DNA of 64,000 nt, from positions 22,358 through 86,357 of the forward strand of contig NZ_PZYZ01000010.1 of NCBI RefSeq assembly GCF_003047295.1. Direction: 5' to 3'. Source of the stretch: Nocardioides sediminis. GTDB lineage: Bacteria; Actinomycetota; Actinomycetes; Propionibacteriales; Nocardioidaceae. Positions within the stretch are counted from its first letter, which is position 1; each line of letters starts with the position of its first letter. The position numbers were made by a program, and so were the translations under genes. Below the pieces are notes generated by a model. The model ran no database searches and was not told where the DNA came from. It saw nothing but the letters and a program-made list of their open reading frames with translations. Below, in pieces: positions 24,182-31,656 of the stretch.

Positions 24182-24852
24182 TGGAGACGATCGTCCACCT
24201 GCTCCGCCACGGCGAGGTCCACAACCCCGAGGGCATCCTCTACGGCCGCCGCGACGGGTTCCACCTCTCCGAGCTCGGCACCCGGATGGCGCAGCGCGTC
24301 GCGGACACCGTCGGCGACCGCGACATCGTGCACCTGGTCACCTCGCCGCTCGAGCGGGCCCGCGAGACCGCCGCCCCCCTCGCCGCCGTCCGCGGCCTCG
24401 AGCCGGTGGTGGACCCGCGCGTCATCGAGTCGTCCAACAAGCTCGAGGGCGTCAGCTTCCGCGACGGGGGGCTGACGTTCCTCAAGCGCCCCAGCCTGCT
24501 GCGCCACATGTACAACCCGTTCACCCCCTCGTGGGGCGAGGCCTACGACGACATCGCAGCGCGGATGCTGGCGGCCGTGCACGACGCCCGGGACGCCGCC
24601 CGGGGCCACGAGGCCGTGGTCGTCTCCCACCAGCTGCCCATCTGGGCCACCCGGCTCTCCGCCGAGGGCAGGTCCTTCCTGCACCACCCCAAGCACCGGC
24701 AGTGCACGCTGTGCTCGCTCACGTCGCTGCACTTCCACGACGACCGGCTGGTGCGCGTGACCTACTCCGAGCCCGCGGCCGACATGATCCCCGTCGGCGA
24801 GCGGTCCGCGCCCTTCTCGGCCGGGGGCGCCGCCCCGGAGGACAAGCCCTGA
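24181..24852 (+). CDS. Histidine phosphatase (phosphoglycerate mutase) family protein
   Basis: 223 residues. The phosphohistidine motif HLLRHGEV is at residues 6-13, with the second catalytic histidine in VVSHQLPIWA. The insert VTSPLERARETAAPLA carries the conserved arginine of the family. It lies between hemL and the TlpA-like lipoprotein as does Rv0525 in M. tuberculosis, whose substrate is likewise undefined. The ATG shares one base with the hemL stop (TGATG). Confidence 0.88.
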   Translation: METIVHLLRHGEVHNPEGILYGRRDGFHLSELGTRMAQRVADTVGDRDIVHLVTSPLERARETAAPLAAVRGLEPVVDPRVIESSNKLEGVSFRDGGLTFLKRPSLLRHMYNPFTPSWGEAYDDIAARMLAAVHDARDAARGHEAVVVSHQLPIWATRLSAEGRSFLHHPKHRQCTLCSLTSLHFHDDRLVRVTYSEPAADMIPVGERSAPFSAGGAAPEDKP

Positions 24853-24854
24853 TC

Positions 24855-25484
24855 GTGCGCCCCGACCGTCCGCGCCCCCGCGGCGCCCTCCGTCCCCTGC
24901 TCGCCTGCCTCCTGCTCGGCACGGCGGCCCTCAGCGGCTGCTCGTCCCTGCAGGGCGCGGGCGACAAGGGTTACGTGACCGGTGACGGCCAGCTCGAGGT
25001 CGTGGCGGCCGCCGACCGCGGCGCGCCGGTCGACCTCGAGGGGGAGGACCTCGACGGCGAGCCGCTGTCGCTGGCCGACTTCCGCGGCAAGGTCACGGTC
25101 GTCAACGTCTGGGGCGCCTGGTGCGCGGCCTGCCGGGTCGAGCAGGACGACCTCGACGAGGCGGCCGAGGAGACCCGGGACGTGGCCCGGTTCGTGGGCA
25201 TCGACATCCGCGACGGCTCGGTCGAGAACGCCCGGTCCTACGTCCGCTCCTTCGACGTGCAGTACCCGTCGTTCTACTCGCCCGACGGCAAGGCGCTGGT
25301 GCCCTTCGCCGGCACCCTGACCGCCTACACCGTGCCCTCCACCGTCGTGCTCGACCCCGAGGGCCGCATCGCCGCCTCGATCCTGGGCAGCCTCCCGTCG
25401 AAGCAGACGTTGGTCGACCTCGTCGAGGACACCGCGGCCGAGGACACCGCGGCCGAGGACACCGCAGCCGGGGATCCCTCGTGA
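24855..25484 (+). CDS. TlpA/ResA-like thiol-disulfide lipoprotein
   Basis: Membrane-anchored thioredoxin, 209 residues from GTG 24855. The signal segment ends in the lipobox LSGC, so it is a lipoprotein on the outer face. The thioredoxin domain has WGAWCAACRVEQ with a CAAC redox pair and YTVPSTVVLD carrying the cis-proline. Such proteins reduce the haem-binding cysteines of apocytochrome c with electrons from CcdA, encoded next. The C-terminus carries three tandem EDTAA units encoded by 15-base repeats. The stop overlaps the ccdA GTG. Confidence 0.9.
   Translation: MRPDRPRPRGALRPLLACLLLGTAALSGCSSLQGAGDKGYVTGDGQLEVVAAADRGAPVDLEGEDLDGEPLSLADFRGKVTVVNVWGAWCAACRVEQDDLDEAAEETRDVARFVGIDIRDGSVENARSYVRSFDVQYPSFYSPDGKALVPFAGTLTAYTVPSTVVLDPEGRIAASILGSLPSKQTLVDLVEDTAAEDTAAEDTAAGDPS
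25425..25469 (+). repeat. Three 15-base tandem repeats inside the TlpA-like gene
   Basis: Units GAGGACACCGCGGCC at 25425-25439 and 25440-25454, and a one-base variant at 25455-25469, encode EDTAA three times at the C-terminus. In-frame length variation would be tolerated. Confidence 0.85.
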
Positions 25485-26230
25485 GCGACTGGTTCACCGA
25501 CCAGGCCGCCGCCGGGTCCCTCGCCCTCGCCGTGCCCGTCGCCCTGCTCGCCGGGCTGGTGTCGTTCTTCTCCCCGTGCGTGATCCCGCTGCTGCCGGGC
25601 TACCTCTCCTACGCCACCGGGCTGTCCGGCGCGGACCTGGAGAGCGCCCGCCGTGGCCGGATGCTCGCCGGTGCCCTGCTCTTCGTGCTCGGCTTCGCGG
25701 TCGTGTTCGTCGCCATCGGCACGGCGGCCGGCTCGCTCGGGGCGTGGCTGGTCGAGTGGAAGCGCGAGATCACCGTGGTCCTCGGCGCTGCGACCATCGT
25801 GCTGGGCCTGATGTTCGCCGGGCTCGTGCCCGGGCTGCAGCGCGACTGGCGGGTCCACCGGGTGCCCGCGGTCGGCCTGGCCGCGGCCCCGCTCCTCGGC
25901 TTCCTCTTCGGCCTCGGCTGGAGCCCGTGCATGGGTCCGACGCTCGCGGTGATCACCAACCTGTCGCTCAACGAGGGCACCGCCTCACGGGGGGCGCTGC
26001 TGTCGGCGATCTACGCGCTGGGACTGGGGCTGCCGTTCATCGTCGCCGCGCTGGCCTACCGTCGCGCGCTGACCGTCTTCGCCGTGATCCGCCGCCACCA
26101 GGTGTGGGTGATGCGGATCGGTGGGCTGATGCTCGTCGCGGTCGGCGTGCTGCTGGTGACAGGGCTCTGGGACCAGATGGTCCAGTGGCTCCAGGTCCGC
26201 ATGGTCTCCTCCTTCGAGACGGCGGTGTGA
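25481..26230 (+). CDS. ccdA: Cytochrome c biogenesis protein CcdA
   Basis: 249-residue membrane protein that moves reducing equivalents from cytoplasmic thioredoxin to the outer thiol protein. Six membrane segments; the two conserved cysteines are in FFSPCVIPLLPGYLSY and GLGWSPCMGPTLA, both in the expected proline-rich contexts. GTG 25481 overlaps the upstream stop. Part of a tight four-gene run, TlpA-ccdA-resB-ccsB, typical of the system II (Ccs) cytochrome c pathway of Gram-positive bacteria. Confidence 0.95.
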   Translation: MSDWFTDQAAAGSLALAVPVALLAGLVSFFSPCVIPLLPGYLSYATGLSGADLESARRGRMLAGALLFVLGFAVVFVAIGTAAGSLGAWLVEWKREITVVLGAATIVLGLMFAGLVPGLQRDWRVHRVPAVGLAAAPLLGFLFGLGWSPCMGPTLAVITNLSLNEGTASRGALLSAIYALGLGLPFIVAALAYRRALTVFAVIRRHQVWVMRIGGLMLVAVGVLLVTGLWDQMVQWLQVRMVSSFETAV

Positions 26231-26231
26231 G

Positions 26232-27824
26232 GTGAGCATCCGGACCTCCGGCGAGGACCGTCAGGCGCAGCCCATGCCGACGGACATGAACGCGCGCGAG
26301 CTGCTGCGGTGGTCGTGGCGCCAGCTCACCTCGATGCGCACCGCGCTGGTGCTGCTGCTCCTGCTCGCGCTGGCCGCGATCCCGGGCTCGGTGGTGCCGC
26401 AGGAGGACGTGGACGCCCTGGCGGTCAGTCGCTGGAAGAACGCGCACCCCGACCTGACGCCGGTCTACGAGCGGCTCGGGCTGTTCTCGGTCTACGACTC
26501 CGTGTGGTTCTCCGCGATCTACATCCTGCTGATGATCTCGCTGGTCGGGTGCATCCTGCCGCGCTCCGCGGTCTACTGGCGGGCGCTGCGGGCCCGGCCG
26601 CCCCGCGCCCCCCGCAACCTGTCCCGGTTGCCGGAGCACGCGTCGTACACGACGGGGGAGGGGGCGGACGACGTCCTCGCCGCCGCGGCACGCGAGCTCC
26701 AGCGGCGGCGCTACCGGGTCGAGGTGCGCGAGGGCGCGGTGTCGGCCGAGAAGGGCTACCTGCGCGAGGCCGGCAACCTGCTCTTCCACCTCTCGGTGCT
26801 CGTGGTGCTGGTCGGCTTCGCGATGGGCGGGCTGTTCGGCTTCAAGGCCGGCGTCATCGTGACCGTGGGCAACGGCTTCTCCAACAACCCCACGCAGTAC
26901 GACGAGTTCGTCCCCGGCAGCATGTTCGCCGCCGACGACATGGACGGCTTCTCCGTCGACGTCGAGGACTTCGACATCACCTGGCTGACCGAGGGGCCGG
27001 CCAAGGGGCAGGCGCGCAGCTTCGTCTCGCACCTCGACTGGGCCACCGCCGACGGCGACAGCGGCACCTACGACCTGCGGGTCAACCACCCGCTCGCGAT
27101 CGGGGACACCGAGGTCTTCCTGATCGGCCACGGCTACGCCCCGGTCGTCACCATCGAGGACGGCAACGGCGACGTGGCCTACAGCGGACCGACGATCTTC
27201 CTGCCGACCGACGCGACGTTCGAGAGCTTCGGCGTCATCAAGGCGCCCGACGCCCGGCCCGACCAGGTCGCGCTGGAGGGCACCTTCTACCCGACGTTCG
27301 CGCTGGGCGACGGCTTCCCGCGGTCGGTCTTCGGCGACGCGGTCAACCCGCTCATGTCGCTGTTCGTCTACCGGGGCGACCTCGGCCTCGACGACGGCGG
27401 GAGCCAGTCGGTCTACGTCCTGGACAAGTCGCAGGCCACCCAGGTGATGCAGGACGACGGCCAGCCGCTGCGCCTCGACATGCGGCCCGGCGACAGCGTC
27501 GAGCTGCCCGACGGGCTCGGCACGGTGACCTTCGAGGGCATCCAGCGCTGGAACAAGCTGCAGATCAGCGAGACCCCCGGCAAGCTCGTCGCCCTCGCGG
27601 GGGTCGTCCTGGCCCTCCTCGGGCTCCTCGGCTCGCTCTTCATCCGGCCCCGCCGGGTGTGGGTGCGGGCGCGCGAGGAGGACGGCGCCACCGCCGTGGA
27701 CCTCGCAGCCCTCGACCGCTCCAGCGGCGGCGACCCCGAGCGCGGCGCGGCCGAGCTCGCGGCGATCATGGACACCCTGCGCGCCGGGTCCGGCGACGCG
27801 GGCACCAGCAAGGAGAACTCGTGA
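26232..27824 (+). CDS. resB: Cytochrome c biogenesis protein ResB
   Basis: 530 residues. Three N-terminal membrane segments (TALVLLLLLALAAIPGSVVP; AIYILLMISLVGCILPRSAV; LLFHLSVLVVLVGFAMGGLF), a large outside domain and one C-terminal segment (LVALAGVVLALLGLLGSLF) match the ResB/Ccs1 layout. With CcsB it carries haem across the membrane and attaches it to apocytochrome c. GTG 26232 follows the ccdA stop by one base, and its own stop overlaps the ccsB start. Confidence 0.94.
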   Translation: MSIRTSGEDRQAQPMPTDMNARELLRWSWRQLTSMRTALVLLLLLALAAIPGSVVPQEDVDALAVSRWKNAHPDLTPVYERLGLFSVYDSVWFSAIYILLMISLVGCILPRSAVYWRALRARPPRAPRNLSRLPEHASYTTGEGADDVLAAAARELQRRRYRVEVREGAVSAEKGYLREAGNLLFHLSVLVVLVGFAMGGLFGFKAGVIVTVGNGFSNNPTQYDEFVPGSMFAADDMDGFSVDVEDFDITWLTEGPAKGQARSFVSHLDWATADGDSGTYDLRVNHPLAIGDTEVFLIGHGYAPVVTIEDGNGDVAYSGPTIFLPTDATFESFGVIKAPDARPDQVALEGTFYPTFALGDGFPRSVFGDAVNPLMSLFVYRGDLGLDDGGSQSVYVLDKSQATQVMQDDGQPLRLDMRPGDSVELPDGLGTVTFEGIQRWNKLQISETPGKLVALAGVVLALLGLLGSLFIRPRRVWVRAREEDGATAVDLAALDRSSGGDPERGAAELAAIMDTLRAGSGDAGTSKENS

Positions 27825-28795
27825 CCGACGCATCGTGGGAGACCCTCAGCAACCAGGCGGTGGCGGCCGCCGGGGTCGTCTACTTCCTCGCCCTGATGGC
27901 TCACCTCGTCCAGTGGGCATCGCTGCGCAAGCTGCCCGCCGAGGAGGTCGTCACCGAGGGCCGGACCGCGATGGCCGGCCGGCTCGGGGTGCTGCTGACC
28001 GGAGTCGCCGTCCTGGTGCACGGCCTGGCCCTCGTCGCGCGCGGGATGGCCGCCGACCCCAACCGGGTGCCGTGGGGCAACATGTACGAGTTCACCCTGT
28101 CCGGCACCTTCGTCGTCGCCCTGCTCTACCTGCTGCTGCTGCGCCGCTTCGACCTGGAGTGGATGGGCCCGCTCGTGGTGGCCCTCGTGCTCGCGCTGAT
28201 GATGCTGGCGGTCATCTGGCTCTACGACCCGGTGGCGCCCCTCACCGAGGCGCTCTACAGCCCCTGGCTGGTCATCCACGTCGTCTCCGCGGTGATCGCC
28301 ACCGGCGCGTTCACGCTCGGCGGCATCTGCTCGGTGCTCTACCTGCTCAAGGAGCGCTCCACCAAGGACCGCGGCTACCTCGCCCGGGTGCCCGGGCTCA
28401 CGTCGCTGGACCGCACGTCGTACCGGATGCACGCCTTCGCGTTCCCGGTGTGGACGTTCGCGGTCCTCATCACCGGGCCGATCTGGGCGCACCAGGCGTG
28501 GTCGTCCTACTGGAACTGGGACCCCAAGGAGGTCTGGGCGTTCATCACCTGGGTCGTCTACGCGGCCTACCTGCACGCGCGCGCCACCGTCGGGTGGAAG
28601 GGTCGCAACGCCGCCTACGTGGCGCTCGTGGGCCTGGCGACGCTGTGGTTCAACTTCATCGGCATCAACTTCTTCTCGACGACCTCGCAGCACTCCTACG
28701 CCGCACCGGCGTCGGTCGAGCAGCGCTCGTCGTACGACGCGGGTCAGGTGCCGCTGCCGGTGCCTCCGGGGCCGCCCGCGTCGCCGTCCGCCTGA
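27821..28795 (+). CDS. ccsB: Cytochrome c haem-lyase protein CcsB (CcsA family)
   Basis: 324-residue polytopic membrane protein. The tryptophan-rich haem-handling motif is WSSYWNWDPKEVWAFITW, with conserved histidines in HLVQWAS, LVIHVVSA and HARATVGW contexts. It forms the haem channel with ResB. GTG 27821 overlaps the resB stop, and the first membrane segment begins at once (VVYFLALMAHL). Last gene of the cytochrome c maturation run; its 3' end overlaps by 52 bases the convergent small membrane protein gene. Confidence 0.95.
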   Translation: MTDASWETLSNQAVAAAGVVYFLALMAHLVQWASLRKLPAEEVVTEGRTAMAGRLGVLLTGVAVLVHGLALVARGMAADPNRVPWGNMYEFTLSGTFVVALLYLLLLRRFDLEWMGPLVVALVLALMMLAVIWLYDPVAPLTEALYSPWLVIHVVSAVIATGAFTLGGICSVLYLLKERSTKDRGYLARVPGLTSLDRTSYRMHAFAFPVWTFAVLITGPIWAHQAWSSYWNWDPKEVWAFITWVVYAAYLHARATVGWKGRNAAYVALVGLATLWFNFIGINFFSTTSQHSYAAPASVEQRSSYDAGQVPLPVPPGPPASPSA

Positions 28796-28968
28796 CGGCG
28801 CTTGCGATCGAGGTCGCGGAGGAAGTCCGGGTCGTCGTCGGGCCCGTGGGGGCGCGGCGGGGGAGCGGCGGGGCGGCGCTTGGGGGGACGGATGCCTCGC
28901 TGCTGGGCCGCTCGCACGAGGACGTAGACGACTGCCGCCAGCAGCACGAGGAAGACCAGGAACTTCAC
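28744..28968 (-). CDS. Small single-pass membrane protein, function unknown
   Basis: 74 residues: one N-terminal membrane segment (KFLVFLVLLAAVVYVLVRAA), then a proline-rich cytoplasmic tail and a Gly-rich end. GTG 28968 has a GGGGG stretch just upstream. Similar short proteins occur beside ccsB in related actinobacteria, to my recollection; no function is known. The 3' end overlaps the end of ccsB by 52 bases, an ordinary convergent overlap. Confidence 0.6.
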   Translation of the reverse strand: MKFLVFLVLLAAVVYVLVRAAQQRGIRPPKRRPAAPPPRPHGPDDDPDFLRDLDRKRRQADGDAGGPGGTGSGT

Positions 28969-29026
28969 ACCCCCAATGTAGGCGGCCGCACAACCGCCCG
29001 ACTCGTGACGGCTCCCGCGCAGCGCC

Positions 29027-29032
29027 TAGGCT
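29027..29032 (+). promoter_or_regulatory. -10 box, leaderless start of DUF4229 gene
   Basis: TAGGCT lies seven bases before the GTG at 29040. Confidence 0.5.
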
Positions 29033-29039
29033 GGAGGAC

Positions 29040-29309
29040 GTGAAGGAGTTCCTCGTCTACACCGGCCTGCGCATCCTGCTGTTCATCGGCATGGTCGGCC
29101 TGGTCCTCGGCGTCTGGTCGCTGCTCGACAGCGACGGCCGGATCAACCTGCTGTGGCCCGTCGTCATCGCGTTCGCGCTCTCCGGCGTGGCCTCCTACTT
29201 CCTCCTCAACCGGCAGCGCGACGCCTTCGCCCGCAAGGTCGAGGAGCGGGCCTCCCGGGCCAGCGCGGCCTTCGAGGAGCGCCGGGCCCGCGAGGACCGC
29301 GAGCAGTAG
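29040..29309 (+). CDS. DUF4229 small membrane protein
   Basis: 89 residues with two membrane segments (LRILLFIGMVGLVLGVW and LLWPVVIAFALSGVASYFLL) and a charged C-terminal helix rich in Arg, Glu and Ala. Matches the uncharacterised actinobacterial DUF4229 family. GTG 29040 is placed by the leaderless -10 box. It lies between cytochrome c assembly and the Eis-like gene, whose stop begins at the next base on the other strand. Confidence 0.75.
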   Translation: MKEFLVYTGLRILLFIGMVGLVLGVWSLLDSDGRINLLWPVVIAFALSGVASYFLLNRQRDAFARKVEERASRASAAFEERRAREDREQ

Positions 29310-30569
29310 TCAGAAGCTCGTCAGCGAGTACGGCGCGGGGCCGCCGTCCATGAGCCGGCCCAGGCGCTCGACGGCGTCCCGCTCCCCGGTGAGACGGCCC
29401 GCGGACGCGAGCGCGTCGACGCGGACGCCGCCGAGGTAGAGGGACCCCAGCGTCTCCGCGGTGACGGTCAGGTCCGGGTCGTCGTCGGTCGGCTTGACCG
29501 TCGCCCGCCCGTCCGTCGCCTCGACGCGCCAGGTGCCCGCGGCGTGGCCCAGCGGGTCGGTCACGCCGAGCAGGAGGGTGTCGTCGGTGAACCACGGCCG
29601 CGCCTCGAGTGCCCGGGGCACGTCGAGGACCCGGATCCAGATGTGGTCGTAGACGCTCCTGACCTTGAGCACGTCGCTGTTGGCCAACGCCCAGTAGAGC
29701 GGGTCGTCGGACGGACTGTTGCGCACCGACACCCGCGAGGAGAGGTCGATGTCGGCGAGGAACCGCCACAGCCCCAGGTGCGCCGACGCGTCGAGCGTGA
29801 GCAGCTCCGCGGTGACCGTCGCGGGCGCCTCGCCCTCGCCCTCCGCGTGCTTCCACAGCGCGTAGCCGTCGGGCCGCTCGTCGGCGTCGAGGTGCACGGC
29901 GGCGCGCAGCTTGTCGTCGGCGTTGCCGGTCGCCGGGTCGAACTCCCCCGTCTGCCAGGCGCGGTAGAAGTGCGGCCGCTCGACCGAGCCCCGCCGGGTC
30001 GCGTGGAACCGGGCGAACAGGTCGCTGGCCGTGTCCCAGAGGTCGGCGGGCTCGACGAGCTCGACGCGGCCGGGGTCGGTGAAGTCGCGCAGCGCGAAGG
30101 CCGCCGACGTGTCGACCTCGATCCGGCGCCGGAACGAGGCGGGACCGAACCCGAAGCGTCCGTAGATCGACGCCTCCGACACCGTCAGCGCCGCGACCGG
30201 CAGGTCGGTCTGCGCGAGGTCGTCGAGCATCATGCGCCGCAGCAGGCCGCGCCGACGGTGGGCCGGGCTGACGGTCACGTCGCTGATCATGTGGAGCGGC
30301 ACCACCTCGGCGCCGGCGTTGAGCGTCATGTCCCACGAGCTGAACGTGGCGACCGGCAGCGGGCCGGCACCGAACGTGCCGTCGGGGAGCCAGGCCCCGG
30401 CGAGCCGCATGTCGTCGGTCCGGGCGGTCTCGCGCCAGAGTGCGAGGTGCTTGTCCGTGGGCCGCCCCTCGTGGAAGCCCCGGTTGACCGCGCGCATCCA
30501 GGCCTCGACGGCGGCCTTGGCCTCGTCGCTGTCGTCGTGCGGGTCCAGGGTCCGGTGCTCGTACTCCAC
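29310..30569 (-). CDS. Eis-like GNAT N-acetyltransferase
   Basis: 419 residues, the three-part layout of the Eis family. The N-terminal GNAT domain has the acetyl-CoA motif VSPAHRRRGLLRRMM, followed by a second degenerate GNAT domain, then a C-terminal SCP2-like lipid-carrier domain (LGSLYLGGVRVDALASAGRL). The C-terminal residue is the free carboxylate phenylalanine (SLTSF), the catalytic end typical of Eis. Eis acetylates amines on aminoglycosides and peptides; the natural substrate is unknown. GTG 30569 follows TAGCCT at leaderless distance; the open frame extends upstream into a large hairpin that is not part of the protein. Confidence 0.88.
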   Translation of the reverse strand: MEYEHRTLDPHDDSDEAKAAVEAWMRAVNRGFHEGRPTDKHLALWRETARTDDMRLAGAWLPDGTFGAGPLPVATFSSWDMTLNAGAEVVPLHMISDVTVSPAHRRRGLLRRMMLDDLAQTDLPVAALTVSEASIYGRFGFGPASFRRRIEVDTSAAFALRDFTDPGRVELVEPADLWDTASDLFARFHATRRGSVERPHFYRAWQTGEFDPATGNADDKLRAAVHLDADERPDGYALWKHAEGEGEAPATVTAELLTLDASAHLGLWRFLADIDLSSRVSVRNSPSDDPLYWALANSDVLKVRSVYDHIWIRVLDVPRALEARPWFTDDTLLLGVTDPLGHAAGTWRVEATDGRATVKPTDDDPDLTVTAETLGSLYLGGVRVDALASAGRLTGERDAVERLGRLMDGGPAPYSLTSF

Positions 30570-30576
30570 GGTGCTC

Positions 30577-30582
30577 AGGCTA
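30577..30582 (-). promoter_or_regulatory. -10 box, leaderless start of the Eis-like gene
   Basis: TAGCCT on the minus strand lies seven bases before the GTG at 30569. Confidence 0.5.
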
Positions 30583-30606
30583 GTGAGCGGGGCAACCGGA
30601 TTTCTC

Positions 30607-30671
30607 GGGTAGTCCGTGACGAACGGACCCCGGAACTCGGCCGGGAGGGGTCCGATCGTCACGGACTACCC
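30607..30671. repeat. Large palindromic element, divergent third copy
   Basis: Arms 30607-30622 and 30656-30671 are a perfect 16-base inverted repeat; after one A.A mismatch, CGGACCCC (30624-30631) pairs with GGGGTCCG (30647-30654), leaving a 15-base loop. The inner ends TAGT-N4-GACGA match the 60-base element of 21278 and 62193, but the N4 differs and changes together on both arms. It follows the SRPBCC stop by 12 bases and may terminate that transcript. Confidence 0.8.
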
Positions 30672-30683
30672 CGCAGTGGGCCC

Positions 30684-31169
30684 TCAGGCGGCGAGGAGGC
30701 CGTCGACCTGGTTGACGGCCTGGGTGATGCCCTCCTCCATCCCCATGTCGAGCACCTTCTGGAGGTCCTCCGAGGTGGGGTAGGTCGCGGTCATCACCAT
30801 CCGGGTCCCGCCGTCGGTGGCGACCAGCTCGACGGCGCTGGAGCCGACCGGGGCGGACTCCTGCGGGTTGCCGTCGGCGTCCGCGAAGCCGTCGTCGTAC
30901 CCCAGGCGGTGGGGCTTCTCGACCTCGGTGATGTCCCAGTAGCCGGGGTAGACCTCACCGTCGGGGCCGGTCATGTGGTACTTCACGCGGGCTCCGGGGC
31001 GCAGCTCGTGCTCGGTGAAGGTCGCGGGGTGGGTCGGCGGACCCCACCAGCGCTCGAGCTGGCGCGGGTCCTCCCAGATCTGCCACACGCGCTCCACGGG
31101 TGCGGCGAACTCGGAGGTCACGGTGATGGTGCGGTTGTCGATGTCCTTGGCCACGTCGGTCACGGGCAT
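30684..31169 (-). CDS. SRPBCC (AHSA1-like) domain protein
   Basis: 161 residues of the START/Bet v1 fold: an opening NRTITVTSEFAAPVERVWQI, then WGPPTHPATFTEHELRPGAR, and a C-terminal amphipathic helix. These proteins bind hydrophobic ligands; many in actinobacteria are paired with an ArsR regulator as here. Function unknown. ATG 31169 has GGAG eight bases upstream; a GTG six bases earlier would overlap the arsR stop but leaves too little room for ribosome binding. Cotranscribed with the ArsR gene. Confidence 0.85.
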   Translation of the reverse strand: MPVTDVAKDIDNRTITVTSEFAAPVERVWQIWEDPRQLERWWGPPTHPATFTEHELRPGARVKYHMTGPDGEVYPGYWDITEVEKPHRLGYDDGFADADGNPQESAPVGSSAVELVATDGGTRMVMTATYPTSEDLQKVLDMGMEEGITQAVNQVDGLLAA

Positions 31170-31171
31170 GG

Positions 31172-31528
31172 TCACGTCTCCTTCTCGGTGTCGGTGCCTG
31201 GTTCGGTGTCGGCCAGGAGCTCCTCGATGCGACCGATGCGGCCACGCCAGACGTCCTCGAGCTCCCGCAGCAGCGCGGTGACCGACCGGATGGCCTCCAC
31301 CTCGCCGCTGGCCAGCTGCTCGCGCCCGCTCCGCCTCTTGGAGAGGAGACCGGCGCGCTCGAGCACCGCGACGTGCTTCTGCACGGCCGCGAAGCTCATC
31401 GGGTAGTGCTCGGCCAGCGCCGAGACGGAGTGCTCCCCGGCGAGCACGCGGCGGAGGATGTCGCGCCGCGTGGTGTCGGCGAGGGCGTGGAAGAAGGCGT
31501 CGGCCCTCCGGTCCTCGTCGCTGGTCAT
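31172..31528 (-). CDS. ArsR-family winged-helix repressor
   Basis: 118 residues, one winged HTH: ADTTRRDILRRVLAGEHSVS, then MSFAAVQKHVAVLERAGLLS. No cysteine cluster for metal is visible, so it belongs to the non-metal ArsR group that partners SRPBCC proteins. ATG 31528 is preceded within four bases by a perfect 32-base palindrome, almost certainly its operator. The operon is probably autorepressed: arsR then the SRPBCC gene. Confidence 0.88.
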   Translation of the reverse strand: MTSDEDRRADAFFHALADTTRRDILRRVLAGEHSVSALAEHYPMSFAAVQKHVAVLERAGLLSKRRSGREQLASGEVEAIRSVTALLRELEDVWRGRIGRIEELLADTEPGTDTEKET

Positions 31529-31531
31529 ACG

Positions 31532-31563
31532 GACAACGTACAACCATATGGTTGTACGTTGTC
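31532..31563. promoter_or_regulatory. 32-base perfect palindrome, ArsR operator
   Basis: Sixteen bases, GACAACGTACAACCAT, are followed by their exact reverse complement. The centre is CATATG and each half contains GTACAAC. It begins four bases before the arsR ATG and includes the likely -10 (TACGTT, minus strand 31535-31540), so binding would block transcription. Confidence 0.85.
31535..31540 (-). promoter_or_regulatory. -10 box of the arsR operon inside the operator
   Basis: TACGTT on the minus strand lies six bases before the ATG at 31528, giving a leaderless transcript starting within or next to the palindrome. Confidence 0.4.
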
Positions 31564-31576
31564 AAGGCCCACCGGC

Positions 31577-31656
31577 CAGGAAGTGCCCGGTCGGCAGGAT
31601 CCAGCGCTCAGGAAGTGCCCGGTCGGCAGGATCCAGCGCTCAGGAACCGCCCGGTC
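31577..31656. repeat. 32-base tandem repeat, two and a half copies
   Basis: Two identical 32-base units (31577-31608 and 31609-31640) are followed by a partial, diverged third (31641-31656) running into the menA stop codon. Each unit holds two 6-base palindromes, GGATCC and AGCGCT. It fills the gap between menA and the arsR promoter and looks like a variable-number tandem repeat. Confidence 0.85.
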
